Source of the DNA: Onthophagus taurus
Taxonomy: Eukaryota > Arthropoda > Insecta > Coleoptera > Scarabaeidae
Length of the DNA: 64,000 nt
Assembly: GCF_036711975.1 (NCBI RefSeq)
Contig: NC_091972.1
Coordinates: forward strand, 15,195,001 to 15,259,000
Direction: 5' to 3'
A program made the translations under genes and the position numbers. Within the stretch, counting starts at the first letter, position 1, and every line of letters begins with the position of its first letter. The notes beneath the pieces were generated by a model. That model was not told the origin of the DNA. It worked only from the letters and a program-made list of their open reading frames with translations, and made no database searches. Shown here piece after piece: positions 27,601-35,800 of the stretch.

Positions 27601-30600
27601 ATTCGGATTGATTTTTAGCATCCATTTTTTCCTGGTCCTTTGTGATTTTTTATCGTTTTAATTGTCGCTTTGATTTCTTCTGCAGTGACTTCCTCTATGT
27701 TTTTATCATTATGGTCAATGGTGTCCTGCATACTTCTGCATGCAGTTTGCATTGAGATGTGAATGAAATTAAATGTCTAGCGCCTTCAAAAGTGATTCAG
27801 TTTTTTTTCTTCAATTACAGTAATGACTTAAGTTTTTCATAAATAGTGGTTTTCTTTCAACTCTTTGTCCTGGTGATGTTTTTGCCATTTCCCCATCTAA
27901 TTTGTCTTCCCTCTGAGTAGGTAACTCACGTTCACGTTATTATGGGCTGTTTGAATTCGTTTCTGGCAACTCACTGTGTAGCAGTACTCTCCTTACAACC
28001 AGTCGAGCTTTCTTTCTTTTCATCTTTTTTGTAGAGTCAGTAAACTATGTGTTTTGGACGTTTAAATGACGCCAATGTCTAGAAATTTTTTGCGTTCCAC
28101 TATGAGAGTTTTTTCTAAAGTATTAGTTTAAACATTAAATCTTACCTTTGCAGTAATTGCATTTTTCATTTACCTCATTGCTTAGAGTTATCTTTAGGCT
28201 CCCTAATCTACGTGAGCTTGTAAGTATACCTTCTAGAGTTTAGCTTTATTGATATTTGAAACATCTTTTATCTGCAAAACTTTTTGTGTGTTAATAGCCT
28301 AACATATACAATAAAACACATATTTTGGCACATATTAACTGGACTAGTAAATCATCTTTAAAAATCGTAGTATTATCTCATCTCATTACACATAAAGAAA
28401 TTAATTTGATCATCAAAAAGATATTAATTAATATTTTAGACCCATATCCAAACGGAGATAAACACCACACATACACACACCCTCACATTGATAATGATTA
28501 TAAATCGTACCTTCCACCACCAAATACGTTAGATATTAATAAATACCACAATAAATACGATGGTCGTGGCGAGTCTGGTTACGATTATAATAGTTATGGT
28601 CGAGGTAAACCACATCCCGCGGTTGTTCATTACGGTATCGATGATAAACAACATCCGGTACCCACTAATTATTTACCGATACCTTTCGATGGAAATAAAA
28701 AACATTGGAGTGAATATGGTGGGGGAAATTATAGAAGTGGTGGTTATGGAAGTGGAACATTGGGAAGTGGTGGTTTCAGTAATGGAAGATTTGGTAATAA
28801 CGGAGTTTCTGGAAGTGGTTATCTTCCACCTAAATCTCCAACAAATGATTATTTACCTCCGGTTCTGCCAACAGTTAAACATTATGAATACCCATCCCAT
28901 ACAAATGGTAACATGACTAAAACAGTATTCATAAACAATTTTTAAACATTGATTTCTTAATATTGTTATAGAATGCTCATTAAGATCGGCAACAGGTTAC
29001 CGCCTCTACAAAAAAATTGTTAAAAAAATTTTAACCGTTTCATCAATATATGATTGCGAGGAGGCTTGTTTTCATGAAACCGACTTCATTTGTACATCGT
29101 ATGCTTTTCGATATATCGTCGGTTCTGGAATTCCACCAAATAATTGTTACCTCAGCGATCGTAATTATAAGGAGTTAGATTATTACACCGACTTAGAACA
29201 AGATAGAAATTTCGATATTTACACCATGCATAATAAAGATAGATGCTCCGGATCAGTACCTCTTAATAAAATATCAAATGGTAATTTTTGTTTAAATTTA
29301 ACTACATATTTAAATGTAACAATTTTAATTTTAGAATGTTTTCTTCATGTTCGAAGTGGGCAAAGATTGGACGACACCTGCGTTAGAGATTCATTATTTG
29401 TAAAATCCTTTTTAGATTGCCAATTGGAATGTTTAAAATCAGAAAGGTTTTTATGTAGATCTTTTAGTTATCGGTTAGTATCAGACTTATAATTAATAAT
29501 AAATAATATTGTTGTTATGATTTTTTTTTCTAGTTATGGTTCTGCTGTTATAGGTGGAATAAGCGAAAACTGCCAATTATCAGATGTTCCATTTAGAGAA
29601 TTAAATCCTCACAGAGATTTGATTTCAGACCCCGGTTTTGTACTTTACGAACGAGCGAGTTATGGATATGGTTGTGAACTGGACCACGTTAATGATCAAT
29701 CTTTGTTTACTCAACCCAGTGTTGTTTCTGAATCGGATAAACGTAATCAAATCAAATTTTAAAAACAATAAATTAAGTATATAAAATTTTAGTTTGTTAT
29801 ATTGGTTATGGGTGGTCGGCAAAGTTACTTCCTTCTGCCGTTCGAAAAGCACTTCGAGTACCTACCGAAGAAGAATGCCGAGCGGAATGCACGAAATTTC
29901 GAATGGAAACTTCGTTTTGTTGCATGTCTTTTAGTTATAGTTCAGCACTTCAAAATGGGCTGAATTGTCTCTTATCCGATATAGTTCAAAGAGATCTTTT
30001 AGAAACCGTTGATTTTGAGAAAGATAGAGATTTTTGGTTGTTTTCTTGGGATACGTCAAATCCTCAATGTCAATTTTCGGAGTATTATGAGCAAAGTGGT
30101 AAAGATCGAAATGGTATAAACACGATACTTCAATTTCTTATAAATTAACTATATCTTTACCATTTTTAGAGATATCATTAGGAGGAATCACCTGGAGAAT
30201 TTATAGCGTTGGTGGTTGGCCATGTAAAAGAGGAACTTTATGCAAAGAAAGCGCACTGGGATTTTGGTTCTGCGAATTAGAAGGTGGCAGTCCAAGTTCT
30301 TGGGATTATTGTTGTAGGCCAGGTCATCAATGTGGTTACTCAGAAGGATATGCTTACCAATGGTAGCTTATTTAATATCATTCATTTTTATACATTATTT
30401 GAAATTATTTTTTAAAATTTTAGGTGTTACGTAGGACCTTCTTTTACGCAATGGAGAAAATGTAATGATAAATATTACCCTTATTTACCACCTTTACACG
30501 TTCGAACTCCTCTTCCATCAAAACCCCCCACAACATATCTCCCACCAAAAGATTTTCCATCAACTCCAATTTTATTAGATCACGATACAAAACCGCCAAC

Positions 30601-31369
30601 TATCTCAACAACAATTTACCACATACCACCAACGACTTCTATAATAGATCCGCATGTCCCAACCCCAACACTTTTCTTAGAAGAACCAAAGAGATCGTAT
30701 TTGCCCCCATCGCATAGAGAACCAAGACCATGGCAAACATCAGGAAAACCTTTACTATCAGATTTAAGACCTCCTTATAGGGTAGGATTTAGACCAGATC
30801 GTCCTAACGCAACACCACTAGAACCAGAACACAAACCAAGTTTGAACGAGTACGAAAATCATTTTAACGACTTATTTTTGGATCCACCAAAACCAGGAGG
30901 ATTCGGACAAGCCAGACATTGGCCCGTTTCTTATTTACATAAAGAAGGACCGCCTAACGCTACAATTTCGATTGATAATAATTTTTCTTTGGGACGGATG
31001 AAAGAAGCTAGGGAAAGTAAGTTAGAACCGAAATTCGAAGCGATCAAAAATTTGATTGATGTGATCAAAACGAATGATTTGGAAAACGTGAAATATCAAA
31101 TTACGAATGATTCAAATAAAGTTGACGATGTTCTTCACGTTCAAATTCCATTACCTTCGAATTTTACTGATATTTTGGAACACAGCAAAGGTGGTGAAAT
31201 AATTGGAGATAACCATGAAAAGTTATTGTCACCTAAAAATAGCACATCGAATGATAGGAAAATAACTGAGAATTTACCGGTTTATCGAAGAAGTTACATA
31301 ATGAAAACAAGTAAAACAGATGCACGAAAATGGAAATTTCCAGATAATCAATTCGGTTCTATTAGATAA
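12494..31369 (+). CDS. large secreted PAN/Apple-domain protein (five PAN modules, Gly/Tyr/Pro-rich linkers, Cys-rich C-terminal module)
   Basis: Twelve coding exons join in frame: 12494-12617, 16617-16752, 16807-17996, 23544-23682, 23904-24349, 28440-28907, 28972-29280, 29335-29473, 29534-29742, 29793-30113, 30170-30362 and 30424-31369 (4620 nt, 1539 aa). The protein starts with a signal peptide and has five PAN modules, each with the cysteine pattern C...EC...EC...C.SF.Y and a C.LSD-like half. Disordered Tyr/Pro/Asn-rich segments separate them. An eight-cysteine module (30170-30480) and a Pro-rich tail follow. PAN modules mediate protein or carbohydrate contacts in extracellular proteins. 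Repeated PAN modules occur in insect apical matrix proteins such as NompA, but I see no ZP domain, so I do not name it. An alternative first exon at 22981 gives a 1099-aa form. It could instead be two tandem genes, but the phases favour one. Confidence 0.8.
13161..13490 (-). mobile_element. mariner-like (DUF4817/DDE_3 type) transposase relic, C-terminal part
   Basis: The - strand reads QQDGASPHYTAMGRRYLN, then NGGWI, then FWTYLKSKVYLKPLENIEEL and NTKIIEVCRNIDSKVLPRVR. This is the standard end of the DDE_3 transposases (QQDGAPPHF...RW...LWGYLKSKVY...IEELK). The segment that normally carries the last catalytic residue, between GGWI and FWTYLK, is missing or scrambled and there is a stop, so this is a fragment. 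Confidence 0.7.
13630..14660 (+). mobile_element. non-LTR retrotransposon relic with 3' UTR and (ATT)n tail
   Basis: On the + strand 13690-13950 gives HTWIVERYGKQKRSL, then YKNGNSLESTHDNFQRQNII and GKYQAGFRPGRSTTDKNFL, the RT region around the GFR.GRSTTD motif. A Y/ADDLNILGRS block with the catalytic ADD occurs near 14255-14290. Several stops break the frame. After the coding part comes a T-rich 3' UTR containing 'AGACATCGCCTTTGGCGATA' and a simple TTATTATT tail ending near 14656, the usual 3' end of such elements. Family not assigned. Confidence 0.7.
15200..15994 (-). mobile_element. reverse-transcriptase relic (second, opposite orientation)
   Basis: On the - strand a decayed RT can be followed: IAVNLLINTTSRIYGRILGN (15890-15810), a 'VHFVFVDLKDKYGSF' block equivalent to the FVDFKKAFDS motif (about 15710-15660), 'SKIYLE...W' (about 15530), then MAFADDHIVIAQDIDNVE (15444-15390) with the FADD catalytic motif. 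Frameshifts and stops lie between the blocks. Boundaries are approximate. Confidence 0.7.
16078..16203. repeat. 63-bp tandem duplication
   Basis: 'TAATGTAGCTTGYAATAAAG' followed by 'TATTGGTTCAAAAAATRTTC' and the next 20 bp is present twice, at 16078 and 16141. Only two substitutions are seen, so it is a recent local duplication. Confidence 0.8.
16617..17996 (+). CDS. PAN module 1 plus long Tyr/Pro/Asn-rich segment
   Basis: Exon 16617-16752 encodes the first half of a PAN module (DCYERIAIGQKI...FMECQMECTNDGEKCKSFSYG). After a 54-bp intron, exon 16807-17996 gives the second half (CEISSTE...DYDLYVRKVDC) and then about 350 residues of charged, Tyr/Pro/Asn/Asp-rich, probably disordered sequence with PYR, YDY and NPNYP-like motifs. 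It ends in phase 1 at G/GTAAGA. Read-through would stop at 18053-18055, so a short form ending there cannot be excluded. Confidence 0.8.
19325..21391 (-). mobile_element. hAT-like element, copy 1, carrying internal satellite
   Basis: The right end has a CACTAGTG-type terminus (21384-21391) and subterminal CCGGATATCCGG-like palindromes (21289-21350). The left part (19400-19650, - strand) encodes remnants around [18 protein letters not shown] and CEWWRTS-like blocks, as in the region before the hAT dimerisation domain. An inverted, shorter relative lies at 33890-35247. The element is non-autonomous: most of a transposase is absent and the middle is tandem repeat. Confidence 0.6.
19678..21180. 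repeat. dimeric satellite: eight or more ~180-bp monomers in an A-B-A-B order
   Basis: Monomer A ('GAAATGATCGACAATTTTTT', then 'CGCCGATTAAG') and monomer B ('GAGAAAACAATATTTGAAGT', then 'GAAGGATCCTTGTGGAAATA') alternate. A starts are near 19678, 20039, 20400 and 20764; B starts near 19859, 20221, 20582 and 20947. A and B resemble each other ('TAGTTTTTGAGAAA' and 'TATAAAAT' at matching places), so the ~362-bp unit is a dimer of a ~180-bp monomer. Confidence 0.8.
22701..22707 (+). promoter_or_regulatory. candidate TATA box for the proximal start of the PAN gene
   Basis: TATAAAA lies 274 bp upstream of the alternative start codon at 22981. No clear initiator sits 30 bp downstream; TCAGT motifs occur near 22876 and 22922 instead, so the real start may be there. 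Confidence 0.3.
22981..23110 (+). CDS. alternative (proximal) first coding exon of the PAN gene
   Basis: ATG at 22981 opens MTKNRDYFATMKTVCWVCV followed by IFLVFILPLPLCSATRV, a clear signal peptide. The exon ends in phase 1 (AAA G/GTATTA), exactly like the distal first exon, and joins to 23544 to give ...EDAK-V-CFKRALAGKR. The downstream exons total a length that keeps this form fully in frame (3300 nt, 1099 aa). It either starts a shorter isoform with PAN modules 2-5 or marks a separate gene. Confidence 0.7.
23544..24349 (+). CDS. PAN module 2 and Gly/Tyr/Ser repeat segment
   Basis: Exon 23544-23682 encodes CFKRALAGKRI...CERVEDCHQECTEEKKFICEGFNYR. Exon 23904-24349 completes it with GDCELIDLPFVLLDPHKD...YDYYEKDRN. 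A segment of repeated GSYG(H/Q) units follows, ending at donor G/GTGAGT (phase 1). Without splicing the frame would run to a stop at 24388-24390, so a short 3' terminal exon is a minor alternative. Confidence 0.8.
24118..24234 (+). repeat. coding tandem repeat, (G-S/T-Y-G-H/Q)n
   Basis: About seven 15-bp units of the form GGAWCTTATGGACAW encode GSYGH, GTYGH or GSYGQ. The segment is low-complexity, like many cuticle and matrix proteins. Because the unit is a multiple of three, other frames and the opposite strand are also open here, but these are by-products. Confidence 0.85.
24702..25768 (-). mobile_element. Penelope-like element, 3' fragment (GIY-YIG endonuclease end)
   Basis: The - strand gives, with frameshifts, SYVSGVRKQIMRCLKKNDIV, then NALPTAKDKLTPL, then YRLSCSCGKYYV, QSAVGDHCHNGGHTIEFDKT, KVLARTGHY and TEDGWEVSRLWK. 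That is the typical order of a Penelope-like element end: linker, GIY-YIG endonuclease core (here reduced to the YRLSCSCG..Y part), then the H.N.GH..D...KVL motif. Flanks carry inverted CTAGTGTTAGTT-rich repeats (24705-24790 and 25675-25740). GATGGGTAGTCTAA (24688-24701) and GATGGGTAGCCTAA (25769-25782) form a direct repeat that looks like a target duplication. The RT part is missing. Confidence 0.75.
27590..28080 (-). mobile_element. weak reverse-transcriptase relic
   Basis: On the - strand the stretch near 27730-27630 reads HNDKNIEEVTAEEIKATIKT and IKNHKGPGKNG. This resembles the segment before the RT domain of many non-LTR elements (EEI..AIK..KNNKAPG.DG). The flanking frames are broken by stops. 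Limits are approximate. Confidence 0.5.
28440..28907 (+). CDS. PAN gene linker exon (Tyr/Gly/Pro-rich)
   Basis: Phase 1-1 exon of 468 bp coding for DPYPNGDKHHTYTHPH, several Y/G/S-rich repeats (GGYGSGTLGSGGFS) and YLPP motifs. No PAN cysteines are present, so it is a disordered spacer between PAN modules 2 and 3. As a symmetric exon it could be skipped without a frame change. Confidence 0.75.
28972..29280 (+). CDS. PAN module 3 (single exon)
   Basis: This symmetric phase 1-1 exon holds a complete module: ECSLRSATGYRLYKKIVKKI, SSIYDCEEACFHETDFICTS, YAFR, NNCYLSDRNYKEL and DLEQDRNFDIYTMHNKDRC. The intron that divides modules 1, 2 and 4 is absent here. Confidence 0.85.
29335..29742 (+). CDS. 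PAN module 4 (two exons)
   Basis: Exon 29335-29473 carries ECFLHVRSGQRLDDTCV...FLDCQLECLKSERFLCRSFSYR and exon 29534-29742 carries ENCQLSDVPFRELNPHRDLI...GFVLYERASYGYGCE. The 60-bp intron is at the same place as in modules 1 and 2 (after F.Y.R/G, phase 2). Confidence 0.85.
29793..30113 (+). CDS. PAN module 5
   Basis: Exon of phase 1-1 with CYIGYGWSAKLLPSAVRKAL, EEECRAECTKFRMETSFCCM, SFSYSSAL, NCLLSDIVQRDLLETVDFEKD and NPQCQFSEYY. Like module 3 it lacks the internal intron, and it is more divergent than modules 1-4. Confidence 0.8.
30170..31369 (+). CDS. eight-cysteine C-terminal module and Pro-rich tail of the PAN gene
   Basis: Exon 30170-30362 plus the start of exon 30424-31369 encode GITWRIYSVGGWPCKRGTLC, WFCELEGG, WDYCCRPGHQCGYSEGYAYQ, WCYVGPSFTQWRKCNDKYYP, with eight cysteines and many tryptophans. 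About 280 residues rich in Pro, Thr and charged residues follow, ending at TAA 31367-31369. I do not recognise the module by name. Its compact, Trp/Cys-rich look suggests a folded extracellular domain. Confidence 0.75.
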
Positions 31370-32262
31370 TCATTAAGATAACATTATTACAACATCTAAT
31401 ATAAGCAGTATTACCAAGATAGGAACGTTTCAATTACCTCTACATCTAATCTATTTATAAGAAGATTAAATTTTATCATGTTGATGCTTACAAATATTAT
31501 TTTATACGTTAATTAAACGCTTGTTTTTTAGCTTTTATACATGCTTTATTTGCGTTAAAACCTATTCAACAAACCATACACGATAAGTAATCATTTTTTC
31601 TAAGAGTGAATACATGATGCGGAAATAATCCATCGATTTTTTTGCCATGGCACTTAAATTGCAACAAAAACATATAACAAAATATAAATCTTAATACAAA
31701 TAACTATTAATACAAGATATGATTGCGAAAACATTTGTTAGCTTAGATAGCGGTTAATTAGGAGTGTGTTAGCTCTTAAAACTACAAAAAATTCAAATAT
31801 TAGTTAAAAATTAATTCATATTCTAAAAAATAATTGACCCAACAAATTTATAAATTTATGAATACTTAATAAAAGAAATTACAAATAGTTTTGATTAAAT
31901 TCATTGAATATTAATACATATACAAAAATTAATTAATTGTTAATGTGTAGCACCTTTAAATGGATACATAAATCATTTTAAATCTAAAATTAAATTTATC
32001 TTAAATATTATAACCTTGAAGTCTAAAAAAAATGTCTTTGTTCCAAGGCATGTCTCAAGGCCACTTATTTTTATTATTAAACTTCACTATATTCGTCTAA
32101 AAAATAGTTCAAAACACAACAATCCCCAAAAATGGTCCCTTCAAATTACACTAACAACTAAAAAAATCGATGATTTGTACTTTTTATCTTTGATGTAATG
32201 CCACGACGTTGCACCCTTAGAATAACTTAATTATTCTTTTGTAAGTTCAAAGTTTAACATTT
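31370..32262. other. convergent intergenic region (3' UTRs of the PAN and CP2 genes)
   Basis: Only 893 bp separate the PAN stop from the CP2 stop on the other strand. The sequence is AT-rich with several AATAAA/TTTATT hexamers on both strands, so the two transcripts may end close together or overlap. Confidence 0.5.
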
Positions 32263-32804
32263 TTATTTACTCGCTGGTTTCAATAGAATCACATAGCTTT
32301 CATTTTCTTGTAACACGTCCAAATTGAACATCGATTCCTCTTTGAAGCGACTAATAACGTCATTGCTCAATAAAATATGAATCGCCTGAGGTCCTTGTAC
32401 GTAAACGTTACGTATCTTATCGGCACCAACTCCAAGCATCCCCGCAAGTTTTTGAATAAGCTCGTTACTGCTATAGTTTGATAAGAAAACGGCATTGAAT
32501 ATTTTTGTGTGTTCGAGAGAGACGTAAATAGTTAATTTTGGTGCTATAGCCCTAAAAAAATAATTTTATTTGTAGTAACAAACATAATTAATACATCTTT
32601 TATTTACTTGACATGAAGTGCGTTGTACAAACGGATTCCATCAGCTTGTCCGCATATTTGAATTAGATCTTCACGAGACATACGCAACATATCAGCACCG
32701 GAAAAACTGGAGAAGATGTTGATGTACTTATCGAAACGATTTGTTGTTAACCAACGTAATGTTTGTTCTGGTGTGGATACGTCGAGTAGAAAATCAGAAG
32801 ATTT
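32263..32804 (-). CDS. gem: CP2 gene, last two exons: SAM-like domain and C-terminal oligomerisation region
   Basis: Exon 32804-32608 (acceptor TTTCTAG, donor GTAAAT) encodes the SAM-like domain ending at [11 protein letters not shown]. Exon 32551-32263 (acceptor TTTTTAG) continues with [20 protein letters not shown] and ends in LLKPASK and a TAA stop. This layout matches vertebrate TFCP2. Confidence 0.9.
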
Positions 32805-35800
32805 CTAGAAAAAGTATTTTATCTTATCACCTTTTCTAAATGAAGACAAAGTCAAATTATATTAAAAATCAAAAAATAAACACTTAAACTTTAACAACCT
32901 ATACAACCATCTTTTTATTAGAAATCGTAAATAAAACATAAATTTCAATCAAGTAGTAACATTGTATAATGGTAAATCGACCGGTTCGTACCAACGACGA
33001 AGGTTCATTCATTATTTATAAGTTTATTTTCATTTTTGCTTTGGGACACGTGTAAATTCTTTATGTAAAAAAAATGTATTAAAAGAGAAACTTACGCTGT
33101 CGTCAACAACAGGAACAGGCGGTGGCGAAGGATCGTTTATGACGTTGTTGGTTACTTTCGGAGACGGTGGCGATGGCGGTGCGATTATTTCGTTCTTGGG
33201 AGAATTCTCAATTGGTAGAATATATGGTTTTGCCGGTGGTGAACTGTAATTGTTTAAAAGATAATAATAATAAGCTATGAATAATTATTAAACGATCGTA
33301 AACAAAATCAAATTAAATGTTAGTTCCGGTTAATAGATAAAAAAAGAATGTAGAAAAAATGATTTGTATTTATAAAAACTGCGCTGTATTCATACATATA
33401 TGAAGTTTATTTTTTTCCTGCTATAGGTACTACGTGTTTTGTTATTTTTAGAATTAATTAAAATACTTCATAGCGTTTTCTGTTGCAACGATAATCAAAC
33501 AATGGCTCGCGAACATGTGGCTCATCTAAAGTTTTGTTATTTCTAAACTAATAAAAAGTATGATTTTTTTTTAATTTCTGACTCTCTTAGGCCCACTTTT
33601 ACCAATTTCCTAATAAACTATCTAGGGGATAGTTAAGTACTATAGTTACAACGCTTTTAATAAGCTCTCCCATTGGCTAAGAACTGGATTTATCTATGGG
33701 ATAAATTTAGCAAGAGGTGGTGAAGTGAGGTTAAGAAGTTTGGTGAGCGTTAAGCATATCGATCGGAACCAGTTAAGTACTATCCTATTCAAATGTACCA
33801 TCATTTGGTTATCTATCCTGAACATTTCATAATTAAATTTGCAGTAATGAGGAAGTTATAACGTTTTGTAACTGACGACTTTGTGTCGAAAAGAAATTGA
33901 ACGGATAGTGATTTTGCGAAAAGCCGAATACCGGATATTCGGCATCCCCTTCGGCTGGATATCCGGTTATCCGGCGTATCTATCCGGCCATTATGATTAT
34001 AAGTTCTGAAGTGATACCCTACATTGCCACATTATTGCGATATTTGAATAAAAATGAAATTAATAAGAAAGCTGATAAGATATGTCAATTTATTTGGATC
34101 CAAGATACAAAATGAACTTGTTTGATACTGAACTCACGAAGTAACTCTAAAAAGGGGATACTTTAATTAATAATTGGTGATATTTCCACAAGGATCCTTC
34201 AAGACATAAATTTTATAGCGAATTTTGAAAGTTATCGATGAAAATTACAACATCGAAAATTTTATCAAAACTTCAAATATTGTTTTCTCAAAAACTAAAA
34301 GCTATTTTTCAAAACGGGTTGGTTCATTGGAAAGAAGACCCTTTTATCAACACGTTGGGAAATTTTCATACTCATATTCCAAGAACTTGATTTTATACGA
34401 ATTTTTAAAACTGAATCGGCGAAAATTGCAAAATTCGAAAAAATTGTCGATCATTTCAAAAATGTATTTCTCAAGAACTGAAAGTGATTTTTCAAAACGG
34501 TTCTTTGCATTAAAAAGAGGATACTTTAACTAATAATTGGTGATATTTCCACAAGGATCCTTCAAGAAATTAATTTTACAGCGAATTTTGAAAATTATCG
34601 ATGAAACTTGCAACATCAAAAATTTTATCAAAACTTCAAATATTGTTTTCTCAAAAACTAAAAGTTATTTTTCAAAACGTGTTGGTTCATTGGAAAGAGG
34701 ACACTCTTATTAACACTTTGGAAAATTTTCATGCTCATATTCCAAGAACTGGATTTTATACGAATTTTTAAGACTTAATCGGCAAAAATTGCTAAATTAG
34801 AAAAAATTGTCGATCATTTCAAAAATTTATTTCTCAAGAACTAAAAGTTATTTTTCAAAACGGCTTGTTGCATTAAAAAGAGGATACTTCAATTAATAAT
34901 CGAAAGTGATAACAGCGACAGTTCTGTTAATAATGAATGTGATGATGAATTATAAGCGAAGAGAAGAAAACTAGACGAAATTGTAACAAGAGATTTTATA
35001 TATCGTATTTGGATTGTTACAATGAGGTTGCTAATGACAAACCTGACATAAATAAATTTGTATTCAATGAAAAAAAGTGCTATTGGGGTTGAACTTGATT
35101 ATTATCTGCCGTGTCCAACACCTAAAAGAGATACTAATTCCTGTGAATGGTGGAGAACTAGTTGTAAGTAATATGTTTTTAATATTCGGCCAAGCCGGAT
35201 ATTTGGTAACTATCCGGTATCCAGCCGGATATCCGTTCCACCACTAGTTCTGACTATTAATCACATCATCTGGAAAATAGTACCAAAAGAAATGCACCCT
35301 GGCCTTTTAGTCAAAATTGCTGCAAATATCGGTGCATGTATTTTCCAAAGAATACAAATATTGGAAATTGAAACAGAGGAAATGTAAACCATTAGGTTTG
35401 CAAAGCGCGCAGCGACAAGGACATCAAAGGAAAGTAAGATTAAGCTTGATAAAGCAAAAAATGATGGAAGCGTCAATATGTACAGAAAATCAGTTAGATA
35501 TATGGTTAAGGAATCGATGATTCCATCAAAGTATTGTCAAATACACTCGAAACTCTAAACATAAACACATTTTGCTTAAAATGTGCGTTTTCAAAATCAG
35601 TGCCAGAAATACCTGTCATAGTGTTTTTTTTTTTCATAATAAGTACTGAACAATTTTGACACGAAGTGCCTAATTTATTATCAAGTGGCTCTACAAGCAC
35701 TAATTTATGAATCGACATTAAGAAACAAATCTTTTTTAGCCGTCGATTTAACCATTAAATGGTACACCATTTTTATATTTACAAAATAGAAAAAATATTT

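Larger units (their letters stand above)
24350..28439 (+). other. PAN gene intron with a Penelope-like fragment and an RT relic
   Basis: Donor G/GTGAGT at 24350 and acceptor TTTTAG at 28439, both phase 1. It contains a Penelope-like element (24702-25768) and an RT relic near 27590-28080. In 25830-26400 three degenerate copies of a 'CATCGAGTTGCTTTATAC' block occur. The rest is AT-rich and unassigned. Confidence 0.6.

Noticed and set aside
28560..28916. 118-codon + strand frame overlapping the PAN linker exon
   Set aside because: It is a shifted reading of the repeat-rich exon 28440-28907; the Met/Val/Ile-rich composition is that of a shadow frame.
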